From the NCBI GenBank assembly GCA_021780055.1, contig JAJXZM010000161.1, positions 1-8,155 on the forward strand: a stretch of DNA of 8,155 bases. The letters run 5' to 3'. Positions 1-6,887 of this stretch are shown here, piece after piece. Position 1 is the first letter of the stretch. Each line of letters opens with the position of its first letter. The notes below the pieces were generated by a model. That model had not been told where the DNA came from. It did not search any database and was given only the letters and a program-made list of their open reading frames with translations. Source of the DNA: Acidobacteriota bacterium. GTDB taxonomy: Bacteria > Acidobacteriota > Terriglobia > UBA7540. Both the position numbers and the translations under genes were made by a program.

Positions 1-53
1 CGGCACTGAATCCAGAGGTAAAAGAATTCAAGACCGGCGTGTTGCAGACTTAA
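1..53 (+). CDS. C-terminal tail of an unidentified upstream gene (partial)
   Basis: A frame open from the left edge encodes ALNPEVKEFKTGVLQT and stops at TAA 51-53. Sixteen codons are too few to assign a family, and an open stretch of this length is not rare by chance. The reading is favoured only because the next two genes run the same way and the gap is short. If the leucine-degradation cluster extends leftwards, this could be another enzyme of that pathway, such as a carboxylase subunit or an acyl-CoA dehydrogenase, but nothing in the 16 residues shows it. Confidence 0.4.
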   Translation, partial: ALNPEVKEFKTGVLQT

Positions 54-62
54 AAGCAAAGT

Positions 63-93
63 CACGCAAAGGCCCAGAGGCGCAAAGAGAGGG
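63..93 (+). repeat. Short degenerate 8-bp tandem repeat (CGCARAGR type)
   Basis: Three consecutive octamers, CGCAAAGG (65-72), CCCAGAGG (73-80) and CGCAAAGA (81-88), are followed by a partial GAGGG. They fill most of the gap between the upstream stop and the HMG-CoA lyase start. From memory, arrays of ACGCAAAG/GCGCAGAG-like units are common between genes in cyanobacteria and several soil phyla. The array ends in a purine-rich run, GAGAGGGAAG, which may also help ribosome binding for the next gene. Confidence 0.55.
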
Positions 94-107
94 AAGTGGA
101 ACGGTTA

Positions 108-992
108 ATGGAAAAGGTCAAGATCATCGAATGCCCGCGCGACGCGTGGCAAGGGCTGGGGAAGATTATCCCGACTGAGGTGAAGGCTGATTACCTTAAG
201 AAGTTGCTAATGGCCGGCTTCCGGCATCTGGATGCGGTCAGCTTTGTATCGCCCAAGCTGGTCCCACAGATGGCGGACAGTGAGCAGGTTGTTGAGAAAC
301 TCGCGGACACTCTGCAGGCCGCAACGAACGGCACAACACCCGAAATCATCGGCATTGTTGTTAACGAAAAAGGGCTGGAGCGCGCGCTCGCGACAACACA
401 CGTTACCACCGTGGGATATCCCTACTCGATCTCGGCCAACTTTCGGCGCCAGAATACTAATATGTCGCTGCGAGAATCCCGCGAATTGGTGGAAAAGCTC
501 CAGCGAGAGACCACTAACGCAGGCCGAGATCTGGTGGTCTATATTTCCATGGCCTTTGGCAACCCTTTTGGCGAGCCCTGGGGACCGGAAATCGTAGAAG
601 ACGCGATTGAGTGGCTGAAGAGTTGCGGTGTCAAAACCGTTTCGCTTGCCGACACTGTCGGCGTGTCGACAGCTAAAGAAACAGGTGAACTTTTTCGGCA
701 CTTGAAGCCGTTCACCAAAAGCATGGAGCTTGGCGTCCATCTGCACGCCCGCGCCGAGGGCGCCGCGGAAAAGGTGCTGGCCGCCTATGAAGCCGGCTGT
801 CGGCGATTCGATTCCGCTCTCACGGGCCTTGGAGGCTGCCCCTTTGCCGGTGACGAACTGGTAGGCAATATCGCCACCGAAATTGTTGTCCAGGCGCTCG
901 CCGAACACGGGGCGGAAACAGGTATTGAACCCTGGGCCATGCTGTCTGCCGTCGAGGCAACAAAGGAACTTCGCAAGCAATACGTAGATTAA
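108..992 (+). CDS. mvaB: Hydroxymethylglutaryl-CoA lyase
   Basis: Cleaves 3-hydroxy-3-methylglutaryl-CoA to acetyl-CoA and acetoacetate, the last step of leucine catabolism; cytosolic DRE-TIM metallolyase. Visible family marks (numbered from ATG 108, 294 residues): the strand-1 motif IIECPRDAWQ with R11, D12 and Q15; SFVSPK and VPQMAD at 45-56; the metal-binding HxH as H211/H213 in GVHLHAR; the catalytic-cysteine loop GLGGCPFA with C244; and GNIATE with N254. The acidic residue before SFVSPK is D42, where the human enzyme has Glu72. The ECPRDAxQ form resembles the Bacteroidetes/Acidobacteria branch rather than the human/proteobacterial GPRDGLQNE form. Length is normal. A GTG at 96 would add MERL, but homologues begin close to MxKVKIIE, and the weak purine motif AAGTGGA (94-100) sits 7 bases before ATG 108, so I prefer 108. 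It is followed after 19 bases by the hydratase that makes its substrate. Confidence 0.9.
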   Translation: MEKVKIIECPRDAWQGLGKIIPTEVKADYLKKLLMAGFRHLDAVSFVSPKLVPQMADSEQVVEKLADTLQAATNGTTPEIIGIVVNEKGLERALATTHVTTVGYPYSISANFRRQNTNMSLRESRELVEKLQRETTNAGRDLVVYISMAFGNPFGEPWGPEIVEDAIEWLKSCGVKTVSLADTVGVSTAKETGELFRHLKPFTKSMELGVHLHARAEGAAEKVLAAYEAGCRRFDSALTGLGGCPFAGDELVGNIATEIVVQALAEHGAETGIEPWAMLSAVEATKELRKQYVD

Positions 993-1011
993 CCATGGCG
1001 AGGCAAAGCCC

Positions 1012-1794
1012 ATGCCGTACGAGACCCTGATAATAGAAATCGAAGGCGCCATCGCGACCCTCATTTTGAACCGCCCCGAGAAGCGCAACGCAATTTCCCA
1101 CAAGATGATAGCTGAGATTCTTGAAGCTCTCGATGAAGTCGAGAAGGTTCCCGCGCTTGTGCTGATCCTGACTGGTGCGGCAAATGTTTTTTGTGCTGGC
1201 ATGGATTTGCAGGCGCTCAAGGATTTCCGCTCGCAATCTGATGCAGAGATTGTCGCCGACGCCCGGCGGATCGCCACACTTTTCCGGCGTCTTTATTCTT
1301 TTCCCAAACCAACCATTGCCGCCGTGAACGGCCCGGCCATCGCTGGCGGCTGTGGACTGGCGACCGTGTGCGACTTTACGCTGGCAGTTCCTGAAGCTAA
1401 GTTCGGTTACACTGAAGTGCGAGTGGGCTTTATTCCCGCAATTGTGTCGTCCTACGTTGTCCGCCAGATTGGAGAGAAACGGGCGCGCGACCTGCTGCTC
1501 TCCGGTCGCATTTTCAGCGCCGCAGAGGCCAAGGACATGGGCATTGTTAATGAACTACTCGAATATGATAAACTCCTGCCCCGCGCGCAGGAACTGGCCC
1601 ATTCGCTCGCCGAAATGAGCCCTGTGGCCCTTGCCCACACCAAACGTCTACTGCTGAAGTTTTCTGAAGAAGAACTCGACCGCGAGACCGAAATGGCAGT
1701 TGAAGCCAGCGCCCGAGTTCGCAAAACTACCGACTTTAAGGAAGGCCTTGCGGCATTCCTCGAAAAGCGGAAGCCGAAATGGCGGGGCGAATAG
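1012..1794 (+). CDS. liuC: Enoyl-CoA hydratase/isomerase family, probable 3-methylglutaconyl-CoA hydratase
   Basis: A 260-residue crotonase-fold enzyme. It probably hydrates 3-methylglutaconyl-CoA to HMG-CoA, feeding the lyase encoded just upstream. Seen directly: N-terminal LILNRPEKRNAIS (17-29); the first oxyanion-hole segment FCAGMDL (60-66); the second, VNGPAIAGGCGLATVCD (105-121); then AKFGYTEVRVGFIPA (129-143). Of the two catalytic glutamates of rat enoyl-CoA hydratase, the second (Glu164) matches E135, while the first (Glu144) is replaced by G115. From memory, bacterial LiuC-type hydratases share a glycine there and a similar SEVRxGxxPAxISxxV stretch, which together with the lyase neighbour decides the call. 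GAGG at 1000-1003 lies 8 bases before the ATG. The pair is almost certainly co-transcribed. An alternative is a general short-chain enoyl-CoA hydratase. Confidence 0.82.
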   Translation: MPYETLIIEIEGAIATLILNRPEKRNAISHKMIAEILEALDEVEKVPALVLILTGAANVFCAGMDLQALKDFRSQSDAEIVADARRIATLFRRLYSFPKPTIAAVNGPAIAGGCGLATVCDFTLAVPEAKFGYTEVRVGFIPAIVSSYVVRQIGEKRARDLLLSGRIFSAAEAKDMGIVNELLEYDKLLPRAQELAHSLAEMSPVALAHTKRLLLKFSEEELDRETEMAVEASARVRKTTDFKEGLAAFLEKRKPKWRGE

Positions 1795-1802
1795 TTCCCC
1801 GG

Positions 1803-1841
1803 CAGATGCAGTTACGCCTCGCAATCCCCTGCACACATCTG
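1803..1841. terminator. Weak inverted repeat between convergent genes
   Basis: In the 57-base gap between the two convergent stop codons, CAGATG (1803-1808) can pair with CATCTG (1836-1841), and CAG (1809-1811) with CTG (1829-1831) across a 4-base bulge. The position suits a shared terminator for the leucine genes and the Rieske gene. The loop is long and there is no clear T-run on either side, so this is a weak candidate only. Confidence 0.2.
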
Positions 1842-1851
1842 ATATTTCCGA

Positions 1852-2946
1852 TTAACTCCGCCAGCGCAGGGTCATAGACCCTTCGATGGGGTGTTCCATG
1901 GGCTGGCCGGTTTGTTTGGCCTTGAGGTATGCAGCTTTCAATGCGAAGTACCACTTGGCAGGGCGGTCGGCATCGTCGATCAGCATCAGCGGTGGATTAT
2001 GTTTCAGTCCTTCCGCCTGCTTCACCATGGTTTGCCGGTCCTGCTCAACAAACATGTTGCCGAAGAAGCGAAGGATTGAAGTGAAGAAAGGGACGTAGCG
2101 GAAGGCGTTCCAAGCCGCGCAAACGTCAATCCGGCTGCGCGAAGCGGTGATGGGCGTGACGGTGGTACGGCTTGAAAACCAGTACTTGCTGCAGTGGATT
2201 TCCTCAAAGCGCATATTGGGCAGGACAAACTGGATGGTGGTCGTAATGGGTTCGCCGTAAACGCCCAGCAATTTGTAAGCCGCGCTGTTGGCCGAGGGCG
2301 AATGCGTCTTGATCCTGAATCCGTTCGGGACCGGCTCAAAGATCTTCTCTTTTTCATGGATGCTGCTCCGCTTGCGCCACCACCACGACTGGTGGACGAA
2401 GGGCCCGTGCGCCGGATCCATCAGGCCGATGATGCCGTGGTCCACATGGCAGGGCAACTCGGCCTCAAGGTGCTCAAGGCGATACCTGTCGCTGAAGGTG
2501 GGCAAACGCGGAGCTTCGGGCACGGCTTCATCACGATGTTCGGGATCAGGAATAAACACCCAGAAGTAGCCATCACGTTCCTCGCAAGGGAAGCTGGCGG
2601 CGAAAACGCGGTCCACTTTCAGCTTGTCGCGCGCCGTGAGAGAAGGAATGGACTGGCACTGCCCGGTCTTGCCCTCAAAAACCCAGCCATGGTAAGGGCA
2701 TTCCACAGCGTGGCCGTCAAAAGTGCCTTCGGAAAGCGGCATGCCGCGGTGCGGGCAGGCGTCACGCAGGGCAAATCCTTCGCCCTTCGAGTTGCGCCCG
2801 AGCACGAGAGGGATTCCCAGCAGCATCGCGGTGCGCAGTTCCCTGCCCCGGACACGATTGCTTCGGAGCGCGGGGTACCAGAAGCCGCGCATCAGACCGT
2901 CATTGTTTGAGGTGTTTGCAGTTTCCCTGGGAGCACTTTCAGTCAT
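1852..2946 (-). CDS. Stand-alone Rieske non-haem iron oxygenase (PaO-like)
   Basis: A 364-residue oxygenase alpha subunit that would use O2 and electrons from a separate partner to hydroxylate, desaturate or demethylate a substrate that cannot be named. The Rieske [2Fe-2S] domain (about 18-130) carries CPH and CPYH motifs with C64, H66, C83 and H86. The catalytic domain has the intact D-x2-H-x4-H motif, D177, H180 and H185 in MDPAHGPFVH, and D303 in EQDRQ is the likely third iron ligand. The sequence recalls the pheophorbide a oxygenase-like group, including cyanobacterial proteins with QAEGLKxNP and LMLIDDAD near the C-terminus; this is memory, not a search. The start is set at ATG 2946. The frame runs back to a TTG at 3042, 4 bases past the hydrolase stop, but those 32 residues lie before the conserved region and cover the likely promoter. 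No ferredoxin, reductase or beta subunit gene is adjacent. Confidence 0.88.
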   Translation of the reverse strand: MTESAPRETANTSNNDGLMRGFWYPALRSNRVRGRELRTAMLLGIPLVLGRNSKGEGFALRDACPHRGMPLSEGTFDGHAVECPYHGWVFEGKTGQCQSIPSLTARDKLKVDRVFAASFPCEERDGYFWVFIPDPEHRDEAVPEAPRLPTFSDRYRLEHLEAELPCHVDHGIIGLMDPAHGPFVHQSWWWRKRSSIHEKEKIFEPVPNGFRIKTHSPSANSAAYKLLGVYGEPITTTIQFVLPNMRFEEIHCSKYWFSSRTTVTPITASRSRIDVCAAWNAFRYVPFFTSILRFFGNMFVEQDRQTMVKQAEGLKHNPPLMLIDDADRPAKWYFALKAAYLKAKQTGQPMEHPIEGSMTLRWRS

Positions 2947-2956
2947 AACCTTGGCT

Positions 2957-2965
2957 AATATAGCA
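2957..2965 (-). promoter_or_regulatory. Extended -10 promoter of the Rieske gene
   Basis: Read on the minus strand, TGCTATATT fits an extended -10 element (TGnTATAAT with one mismatch). It ends 10 bases before ATG 2946. Transcription would start only about 4 bases before the start codon, so the mRNA would be nearly leaderless. The only purine motif, AAGG, is 2 bases from the ATG, too close for a normal Shine-Dalgarno. No good -35 is visible, as is common for extended -10 promoters. Confidence 0.4.
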
Positions 2966-3046
2966 GATGTTGAAGCGCCGGAGGAAGTCGCACAGGCCTT
3001 CAGATCTCCGCAGACGCTGAGTGCGACGGTCAGACGGCACAAGCCG

Positions 3047-6000
3047 TTAAGCGGCCGTTACTCTCCCGACGTTAAAGCCCTCCACCACTATGCGCGGTTT
3101 CTCGCCTCGAGTGTCGGCATGTTTGATTTCCAAATGGATGGTCCGTCTTTCCCCGGGCATCAGCGACACATAGTTGTCATCGTAAAGCGCGGGAAGGATG
3201 CGATCGCCGGTAGCTTCACGGACGGCCTTGACCCTGACCATTAGTGCCGGGTGGGCCGAAGGATTGTGGAGTTCAGTGGTCAAACGCCACCGTCTGTCCT
3301 GTTGTGCGACCTGCGTCGAAGACTCAAGATCGACCCGGGGCAACTCTCGTATGGCCCGGTAGTCGCCCGATTCCCGTGGCCGCAAGTAGAAGTTCCTCGA
3401 AACAACATTGCCTTTCTGCGTCAACGCAAGGCGTAAGAAATGCACAGGCGTCAGCACGGCCGGATATTCCATCTTGAAGCAGGAATCGGTGCTGTCTTCC
3501 TTGCTGTCGAGTGCCGCGCTTTTCTCCCACTGCTGACTGCCATCCAAGTTCAGGATTTGAACGTGGGCGGTCAAACCCTGCACGTCTCCACCGCTGTAAT
3601 TAACAACCTCAACGCTTTCGGTCACCGGGTTCCACTGGATGTGTAACGGCTCGCAACCCTTCTTGGCGCCGAAATAGGCCGAGGTCGGCTCAAAATAGTA
3701 ATCGTAGGTTTGCCAGACGAAGGAGGGCCAGCAGGGGTGGCTCATCCAGATCAGCAAGCCCATGCGGTACTTGCTTTGGCCTTCAAACATGGCGCGGTAG
3801 CCGTCGTAATTGATGAACTGCGCGAGCGACACCCATTCCTCCGCGCTCGTGGCCCCGCCGTAGCCGAATTCGATCATTTTTTGATAAGACGCACCGTTGG
3901 CCGCGCCCTGAAGGCAGAAGTCGTGCAATCCCCAGTCAAGCTCCTGCGGCCACAATGCTTTCTTCGGCATCATCAGCCGCACGCTTTCGATCGGCGGAAT
4001 GTTTTGCATGCCGCGCTCGCTGTGAAGCGTGGTATTGGCCCCCGGACCGAAGTAATAGGTGAGCGGCATTGCGGTGTAAGGACCGTGGCCGCTGACGATG
4101 CCTTCAGCCGAGTTGGGGAAGTACAGCAAACCCGGATGCAGTTCTGCGAGCATGCTGGTCAGCCCTTCCTCAAGGCGCGGTGGCGGGTCGCCCTCATTGC
4201 GCCCGCAGTACAAACCCATGGAAGGATGATTTCGAATTCTCAGGACAAAATCCTTCGCGTTGCGCAGGAACATGCTGTCGTCTTCAGGGTCTGGACCGTC
4301 CCAGGGGTTCGCCAGCCAGAAGTCCTGCCAAACCATCACACCGTGCCGGTCGCAAGCTTCATAAAAAGCGTCGTGGCCGGTCTGGCCCACCCAGTTGCGA
4401 ATCATGTTGAAGTGCATATCGGCGTGGTAGCCGACAGCCACGTCATATTCCCGGTCACGGTAGAGCAGCATTGATTCGCTGAATCCCCAGTTGCCGCCCT
4501 TCGGGATGAAGCGCCGACCGTTGACCCAGATCCGCAGCTTGCCGCCTTCTTTGCTGTAGGCCATCTGCCGGACGCCAACTTTCAGCGATTTCGTGTCCGA
4601 GATCTTCTTGTGCGGCCCCTCAAACTCCAGTTTCAGGTCATAAAGGTTTGGCTCGCCGTATCCCGCCGGCCACCAGAGTCTGGGATTCTGTAGTCGCAGT
4701 TCCGGGTGCGTGGATGGATCCAGCTTGAGCTTTGTGCTGCCCGAAGCTTCGAGCCTGACGTCCTGTTCAAACTTTATTTCACCGATGCTGCCGAGCAGCT
4801 TCCCATTCAACGGCTTCGGGTCATGATTCAAAAGTTCAACTTGAATCCCGATGTCGGCGCTTGATGTCGCAGGCACCGGCAATGTGGTGGTCACGTACGG
4901 GTTTTGAATCGTGACGGGCCCGCTGGTGCTAAAAGAGACTTCATTCCAGATGCCAGTGTTCCGACCGCGGATAGTTGAGATCCAGTCCCACCCAACTGAA
5001 GCATGAAAAGTGGGATTGTCGAGCCCCAACGCCCCGCCATTGTGGCCCGCCGAAGCATAGGTCTTCTGCTTCACGCTTCCCGGCGTGTCATTCTTGAAGA
5101 TTCGGACCGCAAGCGCGTTGGTTTGCCCGGGGGCCAGTTGCTTTGTAACGTCAAACCGGCCACGCATGAAGCCGCCTTCGATGCGACCGATCTTCTCACC
5201 GTTCAGGAAGACGTCGGCTTTCCAGTTGATACCGTCGAAATTCAGCCAGGCAAGCTGTTCGCGGGAAAGCTGTGGCGCAACAAACTCCGTCCGGTACCAG
5301 AAGTCGGCGTAGAAAAATGAATCCGAAATGTACAACTGGTTCTGGCCGTAATTTGGATCAGGTATCGCGCCCACGTTTAAATATGAGGTGAGCACAGTGC
5401 CAGGTACAGTGGCAACAATCCAACCTTTATCATCAAACCCGGACTTTGAAATGTTTTCGCCCTCTGCCGCTACCAGCGAATCCCGTTGCAGCCGCCAATT
5501 CCCTCCTGAAAGCCTCAGATTTCCCTCAGCCTTAATCGGCGCCGCAGGCTTGGGCTCGGGGATATACCCGCCACGCCCGTGGACTTCCATCTCACTCAGA
5601 ATGTAACCGTCGGCCGATGTGGGGCGCGTCATCAACACACGCACAAATCTTCCACGTGCCGGCTGCGCGAGCCGGATATCGTCGGTCAGACTTGCTCCCC
5701 CGGGTAGAGCCTGAAGGGTCTGCCAGTTTTCAGCGTCGTCGGAAACCTGAATAGAACCTTCTGCCGCCTTCGCAATCCAGTAAAGCGCTACGCGATCGAA
5801 GTCGCAGGCCGATCCCAGATCGACGTAAACCCACTCTTCCCCCATCCCACCGCTCATCCAGGCGCTGGTGAAGTTGTAAGGGCCTCCAATTTCCACCCGC
5901 TGGCCATTGTTGTAAAACGTAACAACGCTCATTCCCCACTTCACGCCGAAAGAAAACTCCGGCAACCCATAAACAATGCATTCAATGCGGTAGTAACGGC

Positions 6001-6739
6001 TTTGTACGGGAGCGTCGAGCGGAATAGACGGCCTGAACAGGTAACCGCCGCGCGCAAACTCAGGCGGAAGTCCAGCACGCGAAGCGAGTTTCGGGCCACG
6101 GATCGTGCCTGTTTTCTTCCAGATCCTCCCATCGTCGGAAACAGAAACTTCGAAGCCAACGTCGGCAGGTTTCACGTTCCGCGCAGTCAGAACAACCAGC
6201 AGATCAATCCGGTCAACTTTCGGGACGTTCTCTCCGCCAGCCACCCGAACCTGCACCCACGGGCGGGCTCCCATCAAACTGACCGTGCTTGTGGGATTGT
6301 GATCCAGGAAAAACTCCCGCTCTTCTTTTGAGAAGATTCCGGTGAAACTCGCCGAAGTCTCCACCCACATGGGTGGGCGCGTGTCCCTGATGCCATCGGT
6401 CACAAGCTGTGCCGTCAGGTTGTAGTCGTAACTGCTGGAGTGATACGCCGGGCGCAGCAAGGCCAGGTTCCTGTAACTGTTTGAATGGTCGGCCACCAGA
6501 ATGGGCGCAAAGTCTTCGCGCGGGTCGCCGGGGTATACTCCAATCCCGCGTGTGTACTCGCCCGGGTTGGCTGGAGCCGGCCCGCCGGATTGAGCCGCGC
6601 CTGGTGCGGCTTCAGTAGATACTGCCGGCGGAGCCGCATCTGCCGCCCTTGCAAGACCGTTCAGATCTCCTAATGCCGCTGTGGCGCCTGCAAGAGTTGT
6701 CTTTAAGAAAGTTCGGCGTGAACTGGTGGGGACTGCCAT
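3047..6739 (-). CDS. Tat-exported glycoside hydrolase family 2 protein with discoidin-like domains
   Basis: A 1230-residue secreted or periplasmic glycosidase, nearest in style to exo-beta-D-glucosaminidases and mannosylglycoprotein endo-beta-mannosidases; the substrate is unproven. Order: twin-arginine signal SRRTFLK (7-13), probable cleavage after ARA near 32; low-complexity Ala/Pro linker (35-60); a first discoidin-like region (about 90-285) and a clearer F5/8 type C domain (about 286-390, WVYVDLG and GRFVRVLM); GH2 sugar-binding domain (about 405-605); GH2 immunoglobulin-like domain (about 610-725); TIM barrel (about 730-1030), with acid/base E849 in CGRNEG and nucleophile E908 in LHSERG; and C-terminal beta-sandwiches (about 1035-1230) containing DDNYVSLMPGE. 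Family members are usually about 900 residues, so the N-terminal part is extra. The frame runs back to a GTG at 6844, but AGGAGG 6 bases before ATG 6739 and the Tat signal right after it fix the start. The Rieske gene follows after 100 bases. Confidence 0.9.
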   Translation of the reverse strand: MAVPTSSRRTFLKTTLAGATAALGDLNGLARAADAAPPAVSTEAAPGAAQSGGPAPANPGEYTRGIGVYPGDPREDFAPILVADHSNSYRNLALLRPAYHSSSYDYNLTAQLVTDGIRDTRPPMWVETSASFTGIFSKEEREFFLDHNPTSTVSLMGARPWVQVRVAGGENVPKVDRIDLLVVLTARNVKPADVGFEVSVSDDGRIWKKTGTIRGPKLASRAGLPPEFARGGYLFRPSIPLDAPVQSRYYRIECIVYGLPEFSFGVKWGMSVVTFYNNGQRVEIGGPYNFTSAWMSGGMGEEWVYVDLGSACDFDRVALYWIAKAAEGSIQVSDDAENWQTLQALPGGASLTDDIRLAQPARGRFVRVLMTRPTSADGYILSEMEVHGRGGYIPEPKPAAPIKAEGNLRLSGGNWRLQRDSLVAAEGENISKSGFDDKGWIVATVPGTVLTSYLNVGAIPDPNYGQNQLYISDSFFYADFWYRTEFVAPQLSREQLAWLNFDGINWKADVFLNGEKIGRIEGGFMRGRFDVTKQLAPGQTNALAVRIFKNDTPGSVKQKTYASAGHNGGALGLDNPTFHASVGWDWISTIRGRNTGIWNEVSFSTSGPVTIQNPYVTTTLPVPATSSADIGIQVELLNHDPKPLNGKLLGSIGEIKFEQDVRLEASGSTKLKLDPSTHPELRLQNPRLWWPAGYGEPNLYDLKLEFEGPHKKISDTKSLKVGVRQMAYSKEGGKLRIWVNGRRFIPKGGNWGFSESMLLYRDREYDVAVGYHADMHFNMIRNWVGQTGHDAFYEACDRHGVMVWQDFWLANPWDGPDPEDDSMFLRNAKDFVLRIRNHPSMGLYCGRNEGDPPPRLEEGLTSMLAELHPGLLYFPNSAEGIVSGHGPYTAMPLTYYFGPGANTTLHSERGMQNIPPIESVRLMMPKKALWPQELDWGLHDFCLQGAANGASYQKMIEFGYGGATSAEEWVSLAQFINYDGYRAMFEGQSKYRMGLLIWMSHPCWPSFVWQTYDYYFEPTSAYFGAKKGCEPLHIQWNPVTESVEVVNYSGGDVQGLTAHVQILNLDGSQQWEKSAALDSKEDSTDSCFKMEYPAVLTPVHFLRLALTQKGNVVSRNFYLRPRESGDYRAIRELPRVDLESSTQVAQQDRRWRLTTELHNPSAHPALMVRVKAVREATGDRILPALYDDNYVSLMPGERRTIHLEIKHADTRGEKPRIVVEGFNVGRVTAA

Positions 6740-6745
6740 TTCGGG

Positions 6746-6751
6746 CCTCCT
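6746..6751 (-). promoter_or_regulatory. Shine-Dalgarno AGGAGG that sets the GH2 start
   Basis: On the minus strand AGGAGG is followed by a 6-base spacer and ATG 6739. It is the best ribosome binding site in the window, and it selects this ATG over the upstream in-frame GTG at 6844. Confidence 0.85.
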
Positions 6752-6762
6752 GGAAGGGAGGT

Positions 6763-6768
6763 AGTATA
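6763..6768 (-). promoter_or_regulatory. Possible -10 box of the GH2 gene
   Basis: On the minus strand TATACT lies 23 bases before ATG 6739. This would give a leader of about 17 bases that just includes the AGGAGG site. No convincing -35 lies 16-18 bases upstream. A CCCG/CGGG inverted repeat around CGTACG (about 6772-6787) sits just upstream and could be an operator, but it is short. Confidence 0.35.
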
Positions 6769-6865
6769 CACCCGAAAATACGTACGGGCGCATTTTGCTA
6801 TATGCTTGAAGACCGGGCCCGTCGGCCGAAATAACAAATCGCACTCCTCATTCGTTACGTGCTTC

Positions 6866-6874
6866 TGGTATATT
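6866..6874 (+). promoter_or_regulatory. Extended -10 promoter of the SCP2-like gene
   Basis: TGGTATATT matches an extended -10 element and ends 13 bases before ATG 6888. The predicted leader is about 6-7 bases, and no Shine-Dalgarno is present in CTCTTATTTACAC, so translation would be close to leaderless. The hexamer TATATT is identical to that before the Rieske gene. It lies in the 148-base region shared with the divergent hydrolase gene. Confidence 0.45.
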
Positions 6875-6887
6875 CTCTTATTTACAC

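Noticed and set aside
207..1277. 356-codon open frame on the minus strand across the HMG-CoA lyase and the start of the hydratase
   Set aside because: It lies fully opposite two well-supported enzymes, crosses their boundary, shows no recognisable motif and has the odd composition of a GC-driven shadow frame.
2194..2910. 238-codon plus-strand open frame opposite the Rieske gene
   Set aside because: It mirrors the Rieske and iron-binding motifs on the other strand. No family features of its own.
3034..3047. Small hairpin (ACGGC/GCCGT, 4-base loop) at the GH2 stop codon as a terminator
   Set aside because: The stem is only 5 bp, overlaps the stop codon and has no T-run after it on the minus strand.
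3710..4474. 254-codon plus-strand open frame opposite the GH2 catalytic domain
   Set aside because: Antisense to the conserved TIM barrel with both catalytic glutamates. The product has no domain pattern, and no ribosome site or promoter stands out.
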